A stretch of DNA of 64,000 bases from Azomonas agilis (GTDB lineage Bacteria > Pseudomonadota > Gammaproteobacteria > Pseudomonadales > Pseudomonadaceae): contig NZ_VLKG01000001.1 in assembly GCF_007830255.1 (NCBI RefSeq), positions 372,001-436,000 on the forward strand, given 5' to 3'. Below, one piece after another: positions 35,718 to 45,566 of the stretch (positions are counted from its first letter, which is position 1; every line of letters starts with the position of its first letter). The position numbers and the translations under genes were made by a program. Under the pieces are notes generated by a model that did not search any database, was not told the origin of the DNA, and saw only the letters and a program-made list of their open reading frames with translations.

Positions 35718-37817
35718 ATGCACGCCCTTTTCCTAGCTCCTACCGGTTTTAGTGTTGGTTTGAATTCCATCAGCTTGGGTTTATTCCGTGCTCTTGAGCA
35801 GGCTGGTCTTAAAGTCGGCTTCTTCAAACCCATCGCCCAACCCTTTCCCCTTGACCAAGGTCGGGAACGCTCATGCCTCTTAGTAGAGCGGGCTCTTGGC
35901 TATACAGCACCCGATCCTATTCCTTTAGAGCAGGTGGAACACCAACTGGCCAATGGTGATTTGGATTTACTGTTGGAAGAGGTGGTCAGCCGTTACCAAC
36001 AGGCGGCCGCTGGTAAAGATGTGGTGATTGTGGAAGGTATGATGCCTACCCACAAGGCCGCCGACTATCCAGTGCGTCTGAACACCCATCTGGCTAAAAG
36101 CCTAGACGCGGAGGTTATTTTAGTCGCCGCGCAGGGTGAAGACAGCCTCAAACAACTGGCTGAACGCATTGAGATTCAAGCCCAATCTTTCGGCGGTGCT
36201 AAAGATCCTAAAGTCTTAGGCGTTGTGCTGAATAAAGTTCGCTACGCAGCGGGCATCCCGGCCTTTGTAGAGCAGCTAAAACAAGCCCTACCTATCTTAG
36301 ATACAGCCGACTTCCAACTGTTAGGCAGTATTCCTTTCCAAACAGAGCTCAACGCCCTGCGTACCCGTGATGTGGCTGAACTGCTGGGTGCCAAAGTGCT
36401 GAATGCCGGTGAAGCAGAGCAACGCCGCATCCAACAGATTGTGCTCTGTGCTCGGGCCGTTCCTAACACAGTACCCTTACTGCAATCCGGTGTACTGGTG
36501 GTTACGCCCGGCGATCGTGACGACATCATCCTTGCAGCCGCTTTAGCTTCACTCAACGGTGTGAAACTGGCCGGACTGCTGCTGTGCAGTGACTTCGCCC
36601 CCGATGAGCGCATCATGGGACTGTGCAAAGCTGCTTTAGACAGCGGCCTACCAGTGATGACGGTCACTACTGGCTCCTACGATACGGCCAATAATCTATT
36701 CGGTCTGAATAAAGAAACGCCCTCCGATGATATTGAGCGGGCCAAAAATGTCACTCAGTTCATCGCCAGCCACCTACACCCTGAGTCACTGCATACTCGT
36801 TGCAGCTTGCCGCGTGAGCTGCGCATGTCCCCAGCCGCTTTCCGCTACCAGTTGGTGAAACGCGCACAGGATGCCAATAAGCGTATCGTACTCCCAGAAG
36901 GCAGCGAACCCAGAACCGTGCGCGCCGCCGCCATCTGCCAAGAGCGCCAGATTGCGCGCTGTGTTCTATTAGCCAAACCGGAAGAAGTACACAAGGTTGC
37001 CCAAGAACAGGGCATCAATCTACCCGCTGGCTTGGAAATCCTTGACCCTGAGCAGATTATCGGCAACTACGTCGAGCCTATGGTAGAGATGCGCAAAGCC
37101 AAGGGCTTAACCCCTGAGCAAGCTCGCGAGCAACTGCAAGATACCGTGGTTTTAGGCACTATGATGTTGGCTTTGGATGAGGTAGACGGATTAGTCTCCG
37201 GGGCCATCCACACCACCGCCAACACCATTCGCCCCGCGCTGCAACTGATCAAAACTGCACCGGGTTACAACCTCGTATCCTCAGTATTCTTTATGCTGCT
37301 GCCCGATCAGGTACTGGTGTACGGCGATTGCGCGGTCAACCCCAATCCCAACGCTACCGAATTGGCCGAAATTGCCCTACAAAGCGCCGAATCTGCTGTG
37401 GCTTTGGGCGTTTCGCCACGGGTAGCGATGATCAGCTATTCCACCGGAACCTCCGGCAGTGGTGCAGAAGTAGAGAAAGTCGTCGAGGCCACACGCATTG
37501 CCCAAGACCGTCGCCCAGATCTGCCCATCGACGGCCCCTTGCAATATGACGCTGCTTCCGTGCTCAGTGTCGGTAAGCAAAAAGCACCTAACAGCAAGGT
37601 AGCCGGCCAAGCTACAGTGTTTGTATTCCCCGATCTGAATACAGGCAACACCACCTATAAGGCGGTACAGCGCAATGCGAACTGCTTAAGCGTGGGCCCC
37701 ATGCTGCAAGGCTTAGCCAAGCCGGTTAACGATTTGTCACGCGGTGCCTTAGTAGATGACATCGTATTTACCATCGCTCTGACTGCTTTACAGGCCGCCA
37801 ACCGTTCCACCCGCTAA
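35718..37817 (+). CDS. pta: Phosphate acetyltransferase
   Basis: 699 residues, long form. Converts acetyl-CoA and phosphate to acetyl phosphate. An N-terminal BioD-like P-loop region (LFLAPTGFSVGLNSISLGLF), a central DRTGG domain (about 215-330) and the C-terminal catalytic PTA_PTB domain (RIVLPEGSEPRTVRAAAICQ; VSGAIHTTANTIRPALQLI; YGDCAVNPNP; SYSTGTSGSG; VFVFPDLNTGNTTYKAVQR). ATG 35718 with AAGGAG upstream is preferred to ATG 35664. Confidence 0.98.
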   Translation: MHALFLAPTGFSVGLNSISLGLFRALEQAGLKVGFFKPIAQPFPLDQGRERSCLLVERALGYTAPDPIPLEQVEHQLANGDLDLLLEEVVSRYQQAAAGKDVVIVEGMMPTHKAADYPVRLNTHLAKSLDAEVILVAAQGEDSLKQLAERIEIQAQSFGGAKDPKVLGVVLNKVRYAAGIPAFVEQLKQALPILDTADFQLLGSIPFQTELNALRTRDVAELLGAKVLNAGEAEQRRIQQIVLCARAVPNTVPLLQSGVLVVTPGDRDDIILAAALASLNGVKLAGLLLCSDFAPDERIMGLCKAALDSGLPVMTVTTGSYDTANNLFGLNKETPSDDIERAKNVTQFIASHLHPESLHTRCSLPRELRMSPAAFRYQLVKRAQDANKRIVLPEGSEPRTVRAAAICQERQIARCVLLAKPEEVHKVAQEQGINLPAGLEILDPEQIIGNYVEPMVEMRKAKGLTPEQAREQLQDTVVLGTMMLALDEVDGLVSGAIHTTANTIRPALQLIKTAPGYNLVSSVFFMLLPDQVLVYGDCAVNPNPNATELAEIALQSAESAVALGVSPRVAMISYSTGTSGSGAEVEKVVEATRIAQDRRPDLPIDGPLQYDAASVLSVGKQKAPNSKVAGQATVFVFPDLNTGNTTYKAVQRNANCLSVGPMLQGLAKPVNDLSRGALVDDIVFTIALTALQAANRSTR

Positions 37818-37836
37818 GCCATTAGCTACTCTAAAT

Positions 37837-37866
37837 AGGCCGCTTTATCTGATGAAGCGGCCTTTA
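37837..37866. terminator. Terminator between pta and the EAL-domain gene
   Basis: AGGCCGCTT-TATCTGATG-AAGCGGCCT followed by TTAAATT; lies between convergent genes. Confidence 0.8.
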
Positions 37867-37869
37867 AAT

Positions 37870-40800
37870 TCAGCTTGATGATATTTTCGGGAGCATGGTT
37901 GTATCACTGATCTCCAATCGGGTGCCTTCACGCAACAGAGTTTCAAATGCCTGAGCAGAGACTGGCTTGCTGAAATAGTAACCTTGGATTTCATCACATC
38001 GGTAGGCACGCAACACATCGCATTGCTCAGCAGTTTCGACACCCTCGGCGACCACCTTAAATTTTAGGCTATGCGCCAACCTAATCACCGACCGTACTAT
38101 GGCTTCATCCTCTGAGCGGATTAGCATATTGTCCACAAAGGATTTATCAATTTTCAGGGTATCCACGGGTAAGTGCTTTAAATAGCTGAGGCTGGAATAG
38201 CCGGTACCAAAATCATCTATCGAGAGTCGTATCCCTACAGCCGTGAGTCGATCAAAAATACCGATCGTACGCTCAACATCTTGCGCAATCATGCTTTCTG
38301 TCAGCTCTAACTCCAGCAACTCCGGTGCCAGCCCTGTTTCCTGCAATACATCCAGTGTCCAAACGGAAAGATCTTGTTGCAGCAGGTAGGCGGAAATGTT
38401 GACGGCCACGGTGGTACGCGGCAAACCAGCATCAAACCAAGCTTTAGCCTGAAGACAGGCTGTACGCATCACCCACGCACTGATCGGAACAATTAGGCCC
38501 GACTCTTCTGCCACAGGAATAAATTGATCAGGCGGTATCATACCCAATTGAGGATGATGCCAACGCAATAAAGCCTCACAACCGACAATCCCCCCTGTGT
38601 GCAAACTCACCTTGGGCTGATAAACCAGTTGTAACTGTCCGGCGGCCACCGCGCCGTGCAGAAAAGTTTCCAGATTGATGCGCTGTTGCATCTGCTGATT
38701 CATTTCCGCTGTGAAGCTGACGCACCGATTTCGCCCCAAACGCTTGGCATGACACAGAGCTTGATCTGCATGCTGAATGAGGGTTTCAGCATTATTGCTG
38801 TCATAGGGGCAAAGACTTAACCCCACGTGGCTGGATAGATGAATCTCTCGCCCCTGTAACAGAATGGGCTGGCAGATACTGTCAATAACTTTGCGGGCGA
38901 TCAAATGGGCTTCATCAACATGCTGCAAGTCTCGTACAAGGATTAGGAACTGATCACCACTATGGCGCGCCACGGTATCAGCTTGGGTAAACAGCGAAAC
39001 CAGCCGCTCACCCATCGCCTTTAGCACTTTGTCACCAAAAGGATGGCCGTAAGCATCATTAACGACCTTAAATCTATTCAAATCGACCAGCAGTAAGGCT
39101 TGTGGCTTATGGGTTTGCTCAGCGCTGGCAATGGCTTGTTCAAGCCGATCTCGGAGCAAATAGCGATTGGGTAGATCCGTGACTACATCGTGTGTAGCTA
39201 GGTGGCGTAAACGCTGCTCCGCTCGTTTACGCTCTGAAATATCCGTACCTAATCCAACAAAACCACAGGCTCCCTCGTGGGCAAAACGCACGCCGGTAAA
39301 CAAGCAGGGAATGCGCTGACCATTAGGCAGTACATAGCTGGCCTCAAAATGCACCGCTCCTTTCTCAAATACTTCTGCCACCTTAGCGGCAACCCGTTCT
39401 TGTTCATCTTTGGGCATAAATGAGATGGGATCTACACCCAGCAACTGATCAGCCTTGGTGCCGGTAATGCGCTCAAAATTTCGGTTCCAGCGTTGCAGAC
39501 GAACGTATTCATCACAATGGTAGAACACACCCGGCAGACTATTCAGCACTGCATCGGCATAATCTCGTTCTTGCTTTAAGCGCCGTTCAGCCTTACGACG
39601 GGCTGAGATATCTTCAATGACTAGGGTATAAACAGGCTGCCCCTGCTGGTGCCCTTTAATCACGCGCACTTCAGCGTCAAACACTCCTAAATGGCCGACG
39701 AGCTGATAAGTGCTGATGTCTTTGATGGCTAACATGCTGGGCCAATCTAGGGCATTTTCTGGAGTATCCACCAGCTCGGTAATGGGCCGCTGTAGCACTT
39801 GCTCTCGACAGCAACCAAAGAGTTGTGTGGCAGCCCGATTCCATTCGATGACTAAAAGCTGCTTATCCAAACTAAAAATGGCTGTATCCGTGGAGTCAAT
39901 AATGGCTCCTTTTAAGGCCAAAGAAGCCAACTGCTGCTCCTTAGCTTCAAGCAGTTCGATATTTTGCAGGGCCAACTGCTCTTCACGCTGTTGCACGGCT
40001 AAAGCTAAATGACTTAACGCTTGCTCTAGGCGCTGGGTTTCCCGAAACTCACTGGAAGGGCTGTCAATAACCAAAGGTTCCAAGGTATCTGAGTCACTGG
40101 CTTGTTTCAGTCGGCGCTCAAGCTTAACCAAAGGCTGAGTAAAGCGGCGAGCTATGCGTATGGAACCCCATACCAGGCCAATCAAAATCAACAGCCCCAT
40201 ACCTGCTACTTGGTAAAGTTGGCGGCGTAAAGGAGCCTCAATCAGAGCCGTAGGGCGGCTGGCGACAACCACCCAAGTAAGCCCACCTTTAAGTTCAAGG
40301 TGTCGAACCGCAGCCCAATGGCTTCCCTGTGCCGATACCCATTGGCCAACACCCGCCTCACCCTGTGACTGAATCAACTGAGCCAGTTCGTTGGGTACAC
40401 TGAGTGGCTCTCCAGCAATACGCTGATCGCCAATCAAAAGCGGTGTGTTGCCTAATTCAACAATCTGGAGCTGTACTCCATACTCGGTAGCCAATTCCTG
40501 TAAAAATCGGTTTAAGGCGGGCAAATCCAAGTCAACATCTAACACGCCAATGAGCTGGGCGTTTGCATCCCATAGTGCTTTTACATAGCTCAACCCCCAG
40601 AGCGGAACTCGGCTAATGGAATGCACAATCCATTGATAACTGGGTAACCAACGACCTTCCGCAGCTCCTTGGAGCGCAGCCTGATAAAAAGGACGGGCGC
40701 GAGGATCATAGCCATTAGGAGCCTGCTGGGTATAAGGAATAAATCCTTGTTCGGTCAGGACAAAATTGCGAGTCATGGCAGCATCAGGCCGCGCTCCTGG

Positions 40801-41196
40801 ATGCAGCCACAATAGAATTTGCCCCTCAGAAGTTCGCTCTAAGGTACCGTACTCACCGTATTCTGGTAGCACAATACCCAGATAGCTGAGCTCAGGGCGT
40901 TGCTCGAAGGCAGCTAAAGCCCGATCCAATGCAGGAAACAAGGTGCTGGCTGTTACTGCGGGTACTCTGGCGATACGCTCTGCTGAGTCTGCCGTCATCT
41001 CAGCCGCTTGGATCAGTATGCGTAAGCGCTCGACTGAACGATCCAAAGCATGGGAGAGTTCATATTCGGCCGCTTGCCGTGTGCTAGAAACCGCTTGCCA
41101 TACCATGCCTATGAGCACAGCGCTACCAATCACCAACACCAATCCAGCCGCATTTTGCACTAGAGCACTGGAGAACGATCGAGTCAGCTGCTTCAT
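37870..41196 (-). CDS. Cache-HAMP-PAS-PAS-GGDEF-EAL cyclic di-GMP protein, likely phosphodiesterase
   Basis: 1108 residues. N-terminal membrane segment, periplasmic double-Cache sensor (contains ARPFYQAALQGAAEGRW), second membrane segment (VAGMGLLILIGLVWGSIRIA), HAMP, two PAS domains (FSLDKQLLVIEWNRAATQLF; GVFYHCDEYVRLQRWNRNFE), GGDEF and EAL domains. The GGDEF site reads SGDQF, so cyclase activity is doubtful. The EAL domain is intact (GCEALLRWHHP, LTESMIAQD, DDFGTGYSS, KIDKSFV, AEGVE), so net c-di-GMP breakdown is expected. The sensed ligand is unknown. Confidence 0.93.
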   Translation of the reverse strand: MKQLTRSFSSALVQNAAGLVLVIGSAVLIGMVWQAVSSTRQAAEYELSHALDRSVERLRILIQAAEMTADSAERIARVPAVTASTLFPALDRALAAFEQRPELSYLGIVLPEYGEYGTLERTSEGQILLWLHPGARPDAAMTRNFVLTEQGFIPYTQQAPNGYDPRARPFYQAALQGAAEGRWLPSYQWIVHSISRVPLWGLSYVKALWDANAQLIGVLDVDLDLPALNRFLQELATEYGVQLQIVELGNTPLLIGDQRIAGEPLSVPNELAQLIQSQGEAGVGQWVSAQGSHWAAVRHLELKGGLTWVVVASRPTALIEAPLRRQLYQVAGMGLLILIGLVWGSIRIARRFTQPLVKLERRLKQASDSDTLEPLVIDSPSSEFRETQRLEQALSHLALAVQQREEQLALQNIELLEAKEQQLASLALKGAIIDSTDTAIFSLDKQLLVIEWNRAATQLFGCCREQVLQRPITELVDTPENALDWPSMLAIKDISTYQLVGHLGVFDAEVRVIKGHQQGQPVYTLVIEDISARRKAERRLKQERDYADAVLNSLPGVFYHCDEYVRLQRWNRNFERITGTKADQLLGVDPISFMPKDEQERVAAKVAEVFEKGAVHFEASYVLPNGQRIPCLFTGVRFAHEGACGFVGLGTDISERKRAEQRLRHLATHDVVTDLPNRYLLRDRLEQAIASAEQTHKPQALLLVDLNRFKVVNDAYGHPFGDKVLKAMGERLVSLFTQADTVARHSGDQFLILVRDLQHVDEAHLIARKVIDSICQPILLQGREIHLSSHVGLSLCPYDSNNAETLIQHADQALCHAKRLGRNRCVSFTAEMNQQMQQRINLETFLHGAVAAGQLQLVYQPKVSLHTGGIVGCEALLRWHHPQLGMIPPDQFIPVAEESGLIVPISAWVMRTACLQAKAWFDAGLPRTTVAVNISAYLLQQDLSVWTLDVLQETGLAPELLELELTESMIAQDVERTIGIFDRLTAVGIRLSIDDFGTGYSSLSYLKHLPVDTLKIDKSFVDNMLIRSEDEAIVRSVIRLAHSLKFKVVAEGVETAEQCDVLRAYRCDEIQGYYFSKPVSAQAFETLLREGTRLEISDTTMLPKISSS

Positions 41197-41535
41197 TATT
41201 TTATTCTGAGTTGAGCGACATAACCTGTCATAACTGCGCTTAGCGCGTCGTTTTCCTAACTGTTCACGTTAGTTTGCAGCAGACTTAAGAAAAACCGCCC
41301 ATGCTTTTCCAAGACATTGCGCGAAATTTCAAACGACCTAACATGAAGGCATACTAATAGCGCATTAAGCCTCTACTCAGCAAATTTCTTAGCGAAAGAT
41401 TAGATTCAAGGTACTTGCTTAAGATCAAAACTCTATTAATAAGCCCAGAGAGCCTCTATCCACAAAACTAAAGCGCCATAAAAAAGCCCCAGAAACTGGG
41501 GCTTTTTGGCAAAAAATCAAACAAATCCTTTATCG
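41197..41535. other. Gap between EAL-domain gene and OmpA-type lipoprotein gene
   Basis: 339 bases without a gene, presumably the promoter of the leftward EAL-domain gene plus the terminator of the leftward lipoprotein gene at 41481-41507. A small hairpin CTAAC-TGTTCAC-GTTAG lies near 41257-41273. Nothing else recognised. Confidence 0.5.
41481..41507. terminator. Terminator of the OmpA-type lipoprotein gene
   Basis: AAAAAGCCCCAG-AAA-CTGGGGCTTTTT, symmetric and bidirectional; 29 bases past the stop of the leftward gene. Confidence 0.9.
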
Positions 41536-42225
41536 TCAGTAAGGCTGCTGCTGATGTTGCTGCTGCATGGGGGTCAATTTAACCTCCACACGACGGTTTT
41601 GGGCCCGTCCCGATTCAGTCGCATTGCTGGCAATGGGATTTTCTGGGCCGGCACCACGAGCAATCACCCGTGAACCCTCAACACCCTGAGACACTAAATA
41701 GTTCACCACGCTTTGGGCACGGCGTTGGGATAAGGCCACATTGTTCTGGTAAGAGCCTGTGCTATCGGTATAACCGATGACTTCAATGGTGCTTTGATTG
41801 TACTGTCTGAGGCTATTGGCCAGATTATTCAGGGGCGTATAGAAGCTGCTGGAAATATCTGACGAGTTGGTGGCAAAGGTTATATTGCCGGGCATCACCA
41901 AGGTCAACTGATCCCCTTGACGCTGGATATCAATCCCTGTGTTGGCCATTTGCTGGCGTAACTCGGCCTCTTGTTTATCCACGTAGTAACCGTAACCAGC
42001 GCCCGCAGCACCCCCTACAGCCGCTCCGATCAAAGCCCCTTTACCACGGTTATCTTTATTCAGTAAGGCACCGGCTGCGGCACCGGCCAAAGCGCCCATA
42101 CCACCGTAGGTTGCCGTTTTACCGACACCTTGGCTCTGGTTTTGATTGTTCGGATCGTTTGAGGCACAGCCTGCCAAAAACACTGCCATGCAGCCCCAAA
42201 TCAGAGGGCGGGATAATTTAAGCAT
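41536..42225 (-). CDS. OmpA-family peptidoglycan-associated lipoprotein
   Basis: 229 residues. Lipoprotein signal ending LAGC (Cys20), a glycine-zipper region (GGMGALAGAAAGALLNKDNR; GALIGAAVGGAAGAGYGYYV), then an OmpA C-terminal peptidoglycan-binding domain (IEVIGYTDSTGSYQNNVALS, QRRAQSVVNYL, NRRVEVKL) and a Q/H-rich tail. YiaD-like. A GTG three codons upstream is possible, but ATG 42225 has AGGAG eight bases before it. Confidence 0.93.
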   Translation of the reverse strand: MLKLSRPLIWGCMAVFLAGCASNDPNNQNQSQGVGKTATYGGMGALAGAAAGALLNKDNRGKGALIGAAVGGAAGAGYGYYVDKQEAELRQQMANTGIDIQRQGDQLTLVMPGNITFATNSSDISSSFYTPLNNLANSLRQYNQSTIEVIGYTDSTGSYQNNVALSQRRAQSVVNYLVSQGVEGSRVIARGAGPENPIASNATESGRAQNRRVEVKLTPMQQQHQQQPY

Positions 42226-42320
42226 AGAACACACTCCTATAAAGACCTTGCATACCTTGGCAAGATCATCATATCAATAACGAACCTCTAGGGCTTTAGA
42301 GGTATCACAGTTTCCAGAAA

Positions 42321-42962
42321 TTAGCCTCGAATGTAAGGATTTTCCCGCATTTCGTCGCCTAATAGGGTATCTGGGCCATGCCCCGTAATCACACGAGTGT
42401 TTTGGTCTAACCTATAGAGCTTTTGACGAATAGATTGTTCCAAAGTTGCATAATCCCCACCCCACAAATCCGTGCGCCCTATGCCTCGACGAAATAGGGT
42501 GTCTCCGGCTACCAGTAAGTGCTCCTGAGGGAACCAAAAACAAGTTGATCCTGGAGAGTGTCCCGGCGTATGTAGGGCTATGCCACCCAAGGCTAGCGCG
42601 TCTCCATCCTGCAACCAATCGTCAGGCTCCGGGACTGGAGTATAGGCTAGACGAAACGCACGGCATTGCATCTCTACAGCCTCCCATAAAAAACGATCTG
42701 CCGCCGGTACCGCGATACGGGCTCCAGTATGCTGCTTTAAGGCTCCTGCGCCCATCACATGATCTAAATGAGCATGGGTGTGCAAAATACTGACTAAACG
42801 CAAGTTAAACTGATGCACATAGGCCATTATCTGATCTGCATCTCCACCCGGATCAATCACCAAGGCTTCACCCGTCTCCGTATTGCCTATCAGGGTGCAA
42901 TTACAATGCAACAACCCCACAGGAAAGGTTTTGCAGATCAATTGAGATGACACAGCAGACAT
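42321..42962 (-). CDS. Metallo-beta-lactamase-fold hydrolase, glyoxalase II-like
   Basis: 213 residues. Metal site HTHAHLDH, later histidine TPGHSPGS and aspartate VAGDTLF, final ITGHGPDT. Resembles the YcbL group of glyoxalase II-like thioesterases. Substrate not determinable from sequence alone. Monocistronic, divergent from the chemoreceptor gene. Confidence 0.92.
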   Translation of the reverse strand: MSAVSSQLICKTFPVGLLHCNCTLIGNTETGEALVIDPGGDADQIMAYVHQFNLRLVSILHTHAHLDHVMGAGALKQHTGARIAVPAADRFLWEAVEMQCRAFRLAYTPVPEPDDWLQDGDALALGGIALHTPGHSPGSTCFWFPQEHLLVAGDTLFRRGIGRTDLWGGDYATLEQSIRQKLYRLDQNTRVITGHGPDTLLGDEMRENPYIRG

Positions 42963-43161
42963 CCGTATTCTTCCTATACTCTAGTGAAAATTGCCGTGCG
43001 GGCGGATATGTTTGTATACAACAAACAAACCCATTTGGGTTTTACCCTGACTGGCTTTAAACAACACAGTATGTATTGCTGTAGTGGTATAAAACTCTCG
43101 ACACCTGCACTACGCACTTGTGCATTTTTACCCAACGTAACCTCAAGGTAGGTCGGTTTTG

Positions 43162-44481
43162 ATGTTTAACTCAGCGCTTAAACGGCAACTATCTGACATG
43201 CAACGTGAATCAGCCAAAGTGCAGAGCGTCCGTGATGCAATCGGTCAATCAATGTTGTGTTTTAGTGTCTCGCATCAAGGGGTTATAGAGGAGATTAACG
43301 ACCAGATGCTGCAATTTCTTGGATACAGAAGCGCTACAGAATTGCAGGGTCGGCCCGTAGATCAACTGTTATCCAACTATTACCGCACCACTGCCGCCTA
43401 CCCCAAAATACAAGCCACATGGCGCAATGGCCCCTCATTCCATGATGTGTGCGGTCTGATGTGCAAAGATGGTCGTGAGGTTTGGGCATCCTTAACTTGG
43501 ACTCCGGTAAAGGACAAACAAGGACAATTGCTGCAAGTAATTTGTCTGGGAAATGAGATTACTGAAGCCTTAGAGCGCGCTCAGGAACAAGAGAGTTTGA
43601 TTAACGCCCTTATGCGCTCTATGGCCGTGATTGAGTTCACCCCAGAAGGCAACATCGTTACGGCCAACAGCAAATTTTTACAGTTGATGGGGTATTCACT
43701 CGATACTTTGAAAGGCAAACACCATCGCATGCTTTGTGAGCCTTCGTTAGTAAACTCGTCGGAATACCAAGAGTTTTGGCGCACCCTCAATCAGGGCCAA
43801 TACGTCACTGGTCGATTTAAACGTCTCGATAGCCACGGACATGCCATTTGGCTGGAAGCCTCATACAACCCCGTATTTGACCTACACAACAATCTGAAAA
43901 AAATCGTTAAATTCGCTACGGATATTACCGAGCAAGTTCAACAGGAGCAGGCCGTAGCAGAGGCCGCTGAAATTGCCTACAGCACCTCAAAACAAACCGA
44001 CCTCTGTGCCCAACAAGGCTCAACGGTGGTACAGCACACGCTCAACGTGATGCATCAAATCGCCGATCAAATTCAGCAGGCCTCCGCCGGAATTGAGGCA
44101 TTAAATAAACAATCCCTGCTCATCAGCAACATCATTAAAACCATCAGTGGGATTGCCGATCAGACCAACCTATTGGCCTTGAATGCTGCCATTGAGGCCG
44201 CACGGGCTGGAGATCAAGGACGCGGCTTTGCGGTGGTCGCTGACGAGGTTCGACAACTGGCAGGACGCACCAGTAAAGCCACGGAAGAAATCGTTACTGT
44301 GGTGCAACAAAACCAGCAATTAGCCGCTCAAGCAGTGACCAATATGGCCACCAGTCAGCAGCAAACCACGGAAGGATTGGAACTGGCCAACCAAGCAGGC
44401 TCGGTTATTGTGGAAATCCAAGAAGGCGCTCGTCATGTAGTAAACGCAGTTGAACAATTTGCCACACGCCTTAAAAATTAA
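43162..44481 (+). CDS. BdlA-like soluble PAS-PAS chemoreceptor
   Basis: 439 residues, no membrane segment. Two PAS domains ([40 protein letters not shown]) and an MCP signalling domain with the hairpin-tip sequence [20 protein letters not shown]. Length and order match BdlA of Pseudomonas, which triggers biofilm dispersal with c-di-GMP phosphodiesterases, and also some Aer-like receptors. The signalling helices after the tip are short. TTG 43159 is adjacent, but ATG 43162 is preferred. Confidence 0.9.
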   Translation: MFNSALKRQLSDMQRESAKVQSVRDAIGQSMLCFSVSHQGVIEEINDQMLQFLGYRSATELQGRPVDQLLSNYYRTTAAYPKIQATWRNGPSFHDVCGLMCKDGREVWASLTWTPVKDKQGQLLQVICLGNEITEALERAQEQESLINALMRSMAVIEFTPEGNIVTANSKFLQLMGYSLDTLKGKHHRMLCEPSLVNSSEYQEFWRTLNQGQYVTGRFKRLDSHGHAIWLEASYNPVFDLHNNLKKIVKFATDITEQVQQEQAVAEAAEIAYSTSKQTDLCAQQGSTVVQHTLNVMHQIADQIQQASAGIEALNKQSLLISNIIKTISGIADQTNLLALNAAIEAARAGDQGRGFAVVADEVRQLAGRTSKATEEIVTVVQQNQQLAAQAVTNMATSQQQTTEGLELANQAGSVIVEIQEGARHVVNAVEQFATRLKN

Positions 44482-44533
44482 GGAGCTGGCTTTGAGCACT
44501 CGAAGCCGTCGAGTGCCCTTCAGCGCTCAGACT

Positions 44534-45529
44534 CTACTTTTTGATGTAAATTTGATCAAAAATACCACCATCTGCAAAATGTTCTTTCTGAATCACTGGC
44601 CACTCACCGAAAGTTTTTACCACCGGCAAAAACGCTACTTTAGGGAAGCGATCGGCAAACTCAGCCAGCACTTTAGGATCACGAGGCCGCAAGTAGTTTT
44701 GTGCGGCAATCCGCTGTCCCTCTTCAGACCACAGATACTTTAAGTAGGCTTCGGCCTGTTGGCGGGTACCCTTTTTATCCACCACTTTATCTACGACAGT
44801 CACGGGTGGCTCCGCTTCAGCAGATACGCTGGGATAAACCACTTCAAAACCACCGCGCCCAAATTCACGGGCAATCATTTCAGCTTCGTTCTCAAAGGTG
44901 ATCAGAACGTCGCCAATTTGGTTTTGAATAAAGGTGGTAGTGGCCGCACGCCCGCCGGTATCGAGTACCGGAGCTTGACGGAAGAGTTTGCCGACAAAGT
45001 CACGCGCGGCTTTATCATCTTGGCCCTGCTGCTTCACATAGCCCCAAGCTGATAAGTAAGTGTAGCGACCGTTACCTGAGGTTTTGGGGTTGGGCACTAT
45101 AACCTGTACGCCTTCTTTAAGCAGATCCGGCCAATCTTTGAGCTGCTTGGGATTCCCTTTACGCACAATAAACACTGTCGCTGAGGTAAAGGGCGCGCTG
45201 TTATTGGGTAAACGGTCAGCCCAATGTTCGGGAATCAGCTTTCCATGCTCGTACAAGGCATTGATGTCGGTGGCCATGTTCATGGTAATTACGTCGGCTT
45301 GCAGACCATCAATCACCGCCCGCGCTTGCTTGCTAGAGCCACCGTGGGACATTTGGACGTTTAACGGACTTCCATCCTCCGCTTTCCAATGCTTTAAAAA
45401 AGCGGCGTTGTAGTCTTTATAAAAGTCCCGCATCACGTCGTAAGACACATTCAGCAAGGTAGTTGCCTGTAATGTACCGGCTAATCCCAACCCGGCGGTC
45501 AACAACGATAGGCTTAGAAATCGCTTCAC
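44534..45529 (-). CDS. sbp: Sulfate/thiosulfate-binding protein, second paralogue
   Basis: 331 residues, periplasmic binding protein. GTG start with AGAGGT six bases upstream gives a signal peptide (VKRFLSLSLLTAGLGLAGTL, cleavage after QA). Family motifs: [78 protein letters not shown] and [11 protein letters not shown]. Paralogue of the Sbp at 47497. Last gene of a leftward operon with a truncated enhancer-binding protein and a hydrolase. It lacks its own permease and likely shares CysTWA. Confidence 0.93.
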   Translation of the reverse strand: MKRFLSLSLLTAGLGLAGTLQATTLLNVSYDVMRDFYKDYNAAFLKHWKAEDGSPLNVQMSHGGSSKQARAVIDGLQADVITMNMATDINALYEHGKLIPEHWADRLPNNSAPFTSATVFIVRKGNPKQLKDWPDLLKEGVQVIVPNPKTSGNGRYTYLSAWGYVKQQGQDDKAARDFVGKLFRQAPVLDTGGRAATTTFIQNQIGDVLITFENEAEMIAREFGRGGFEVVYPSVSAEAEPPVTVVDKVVDKKGTRQQAEAYLKYLWSEEGQRIAAQNYLRPRDPKVLAEFADRFPKVAFLPVVKTFGEWPVIQKEHFADGGIFDQIYIKK

Positions 45530-45566
45530 AGAGTACCTCTTATTCAGTCCAGAGTATTGGCTGTCA

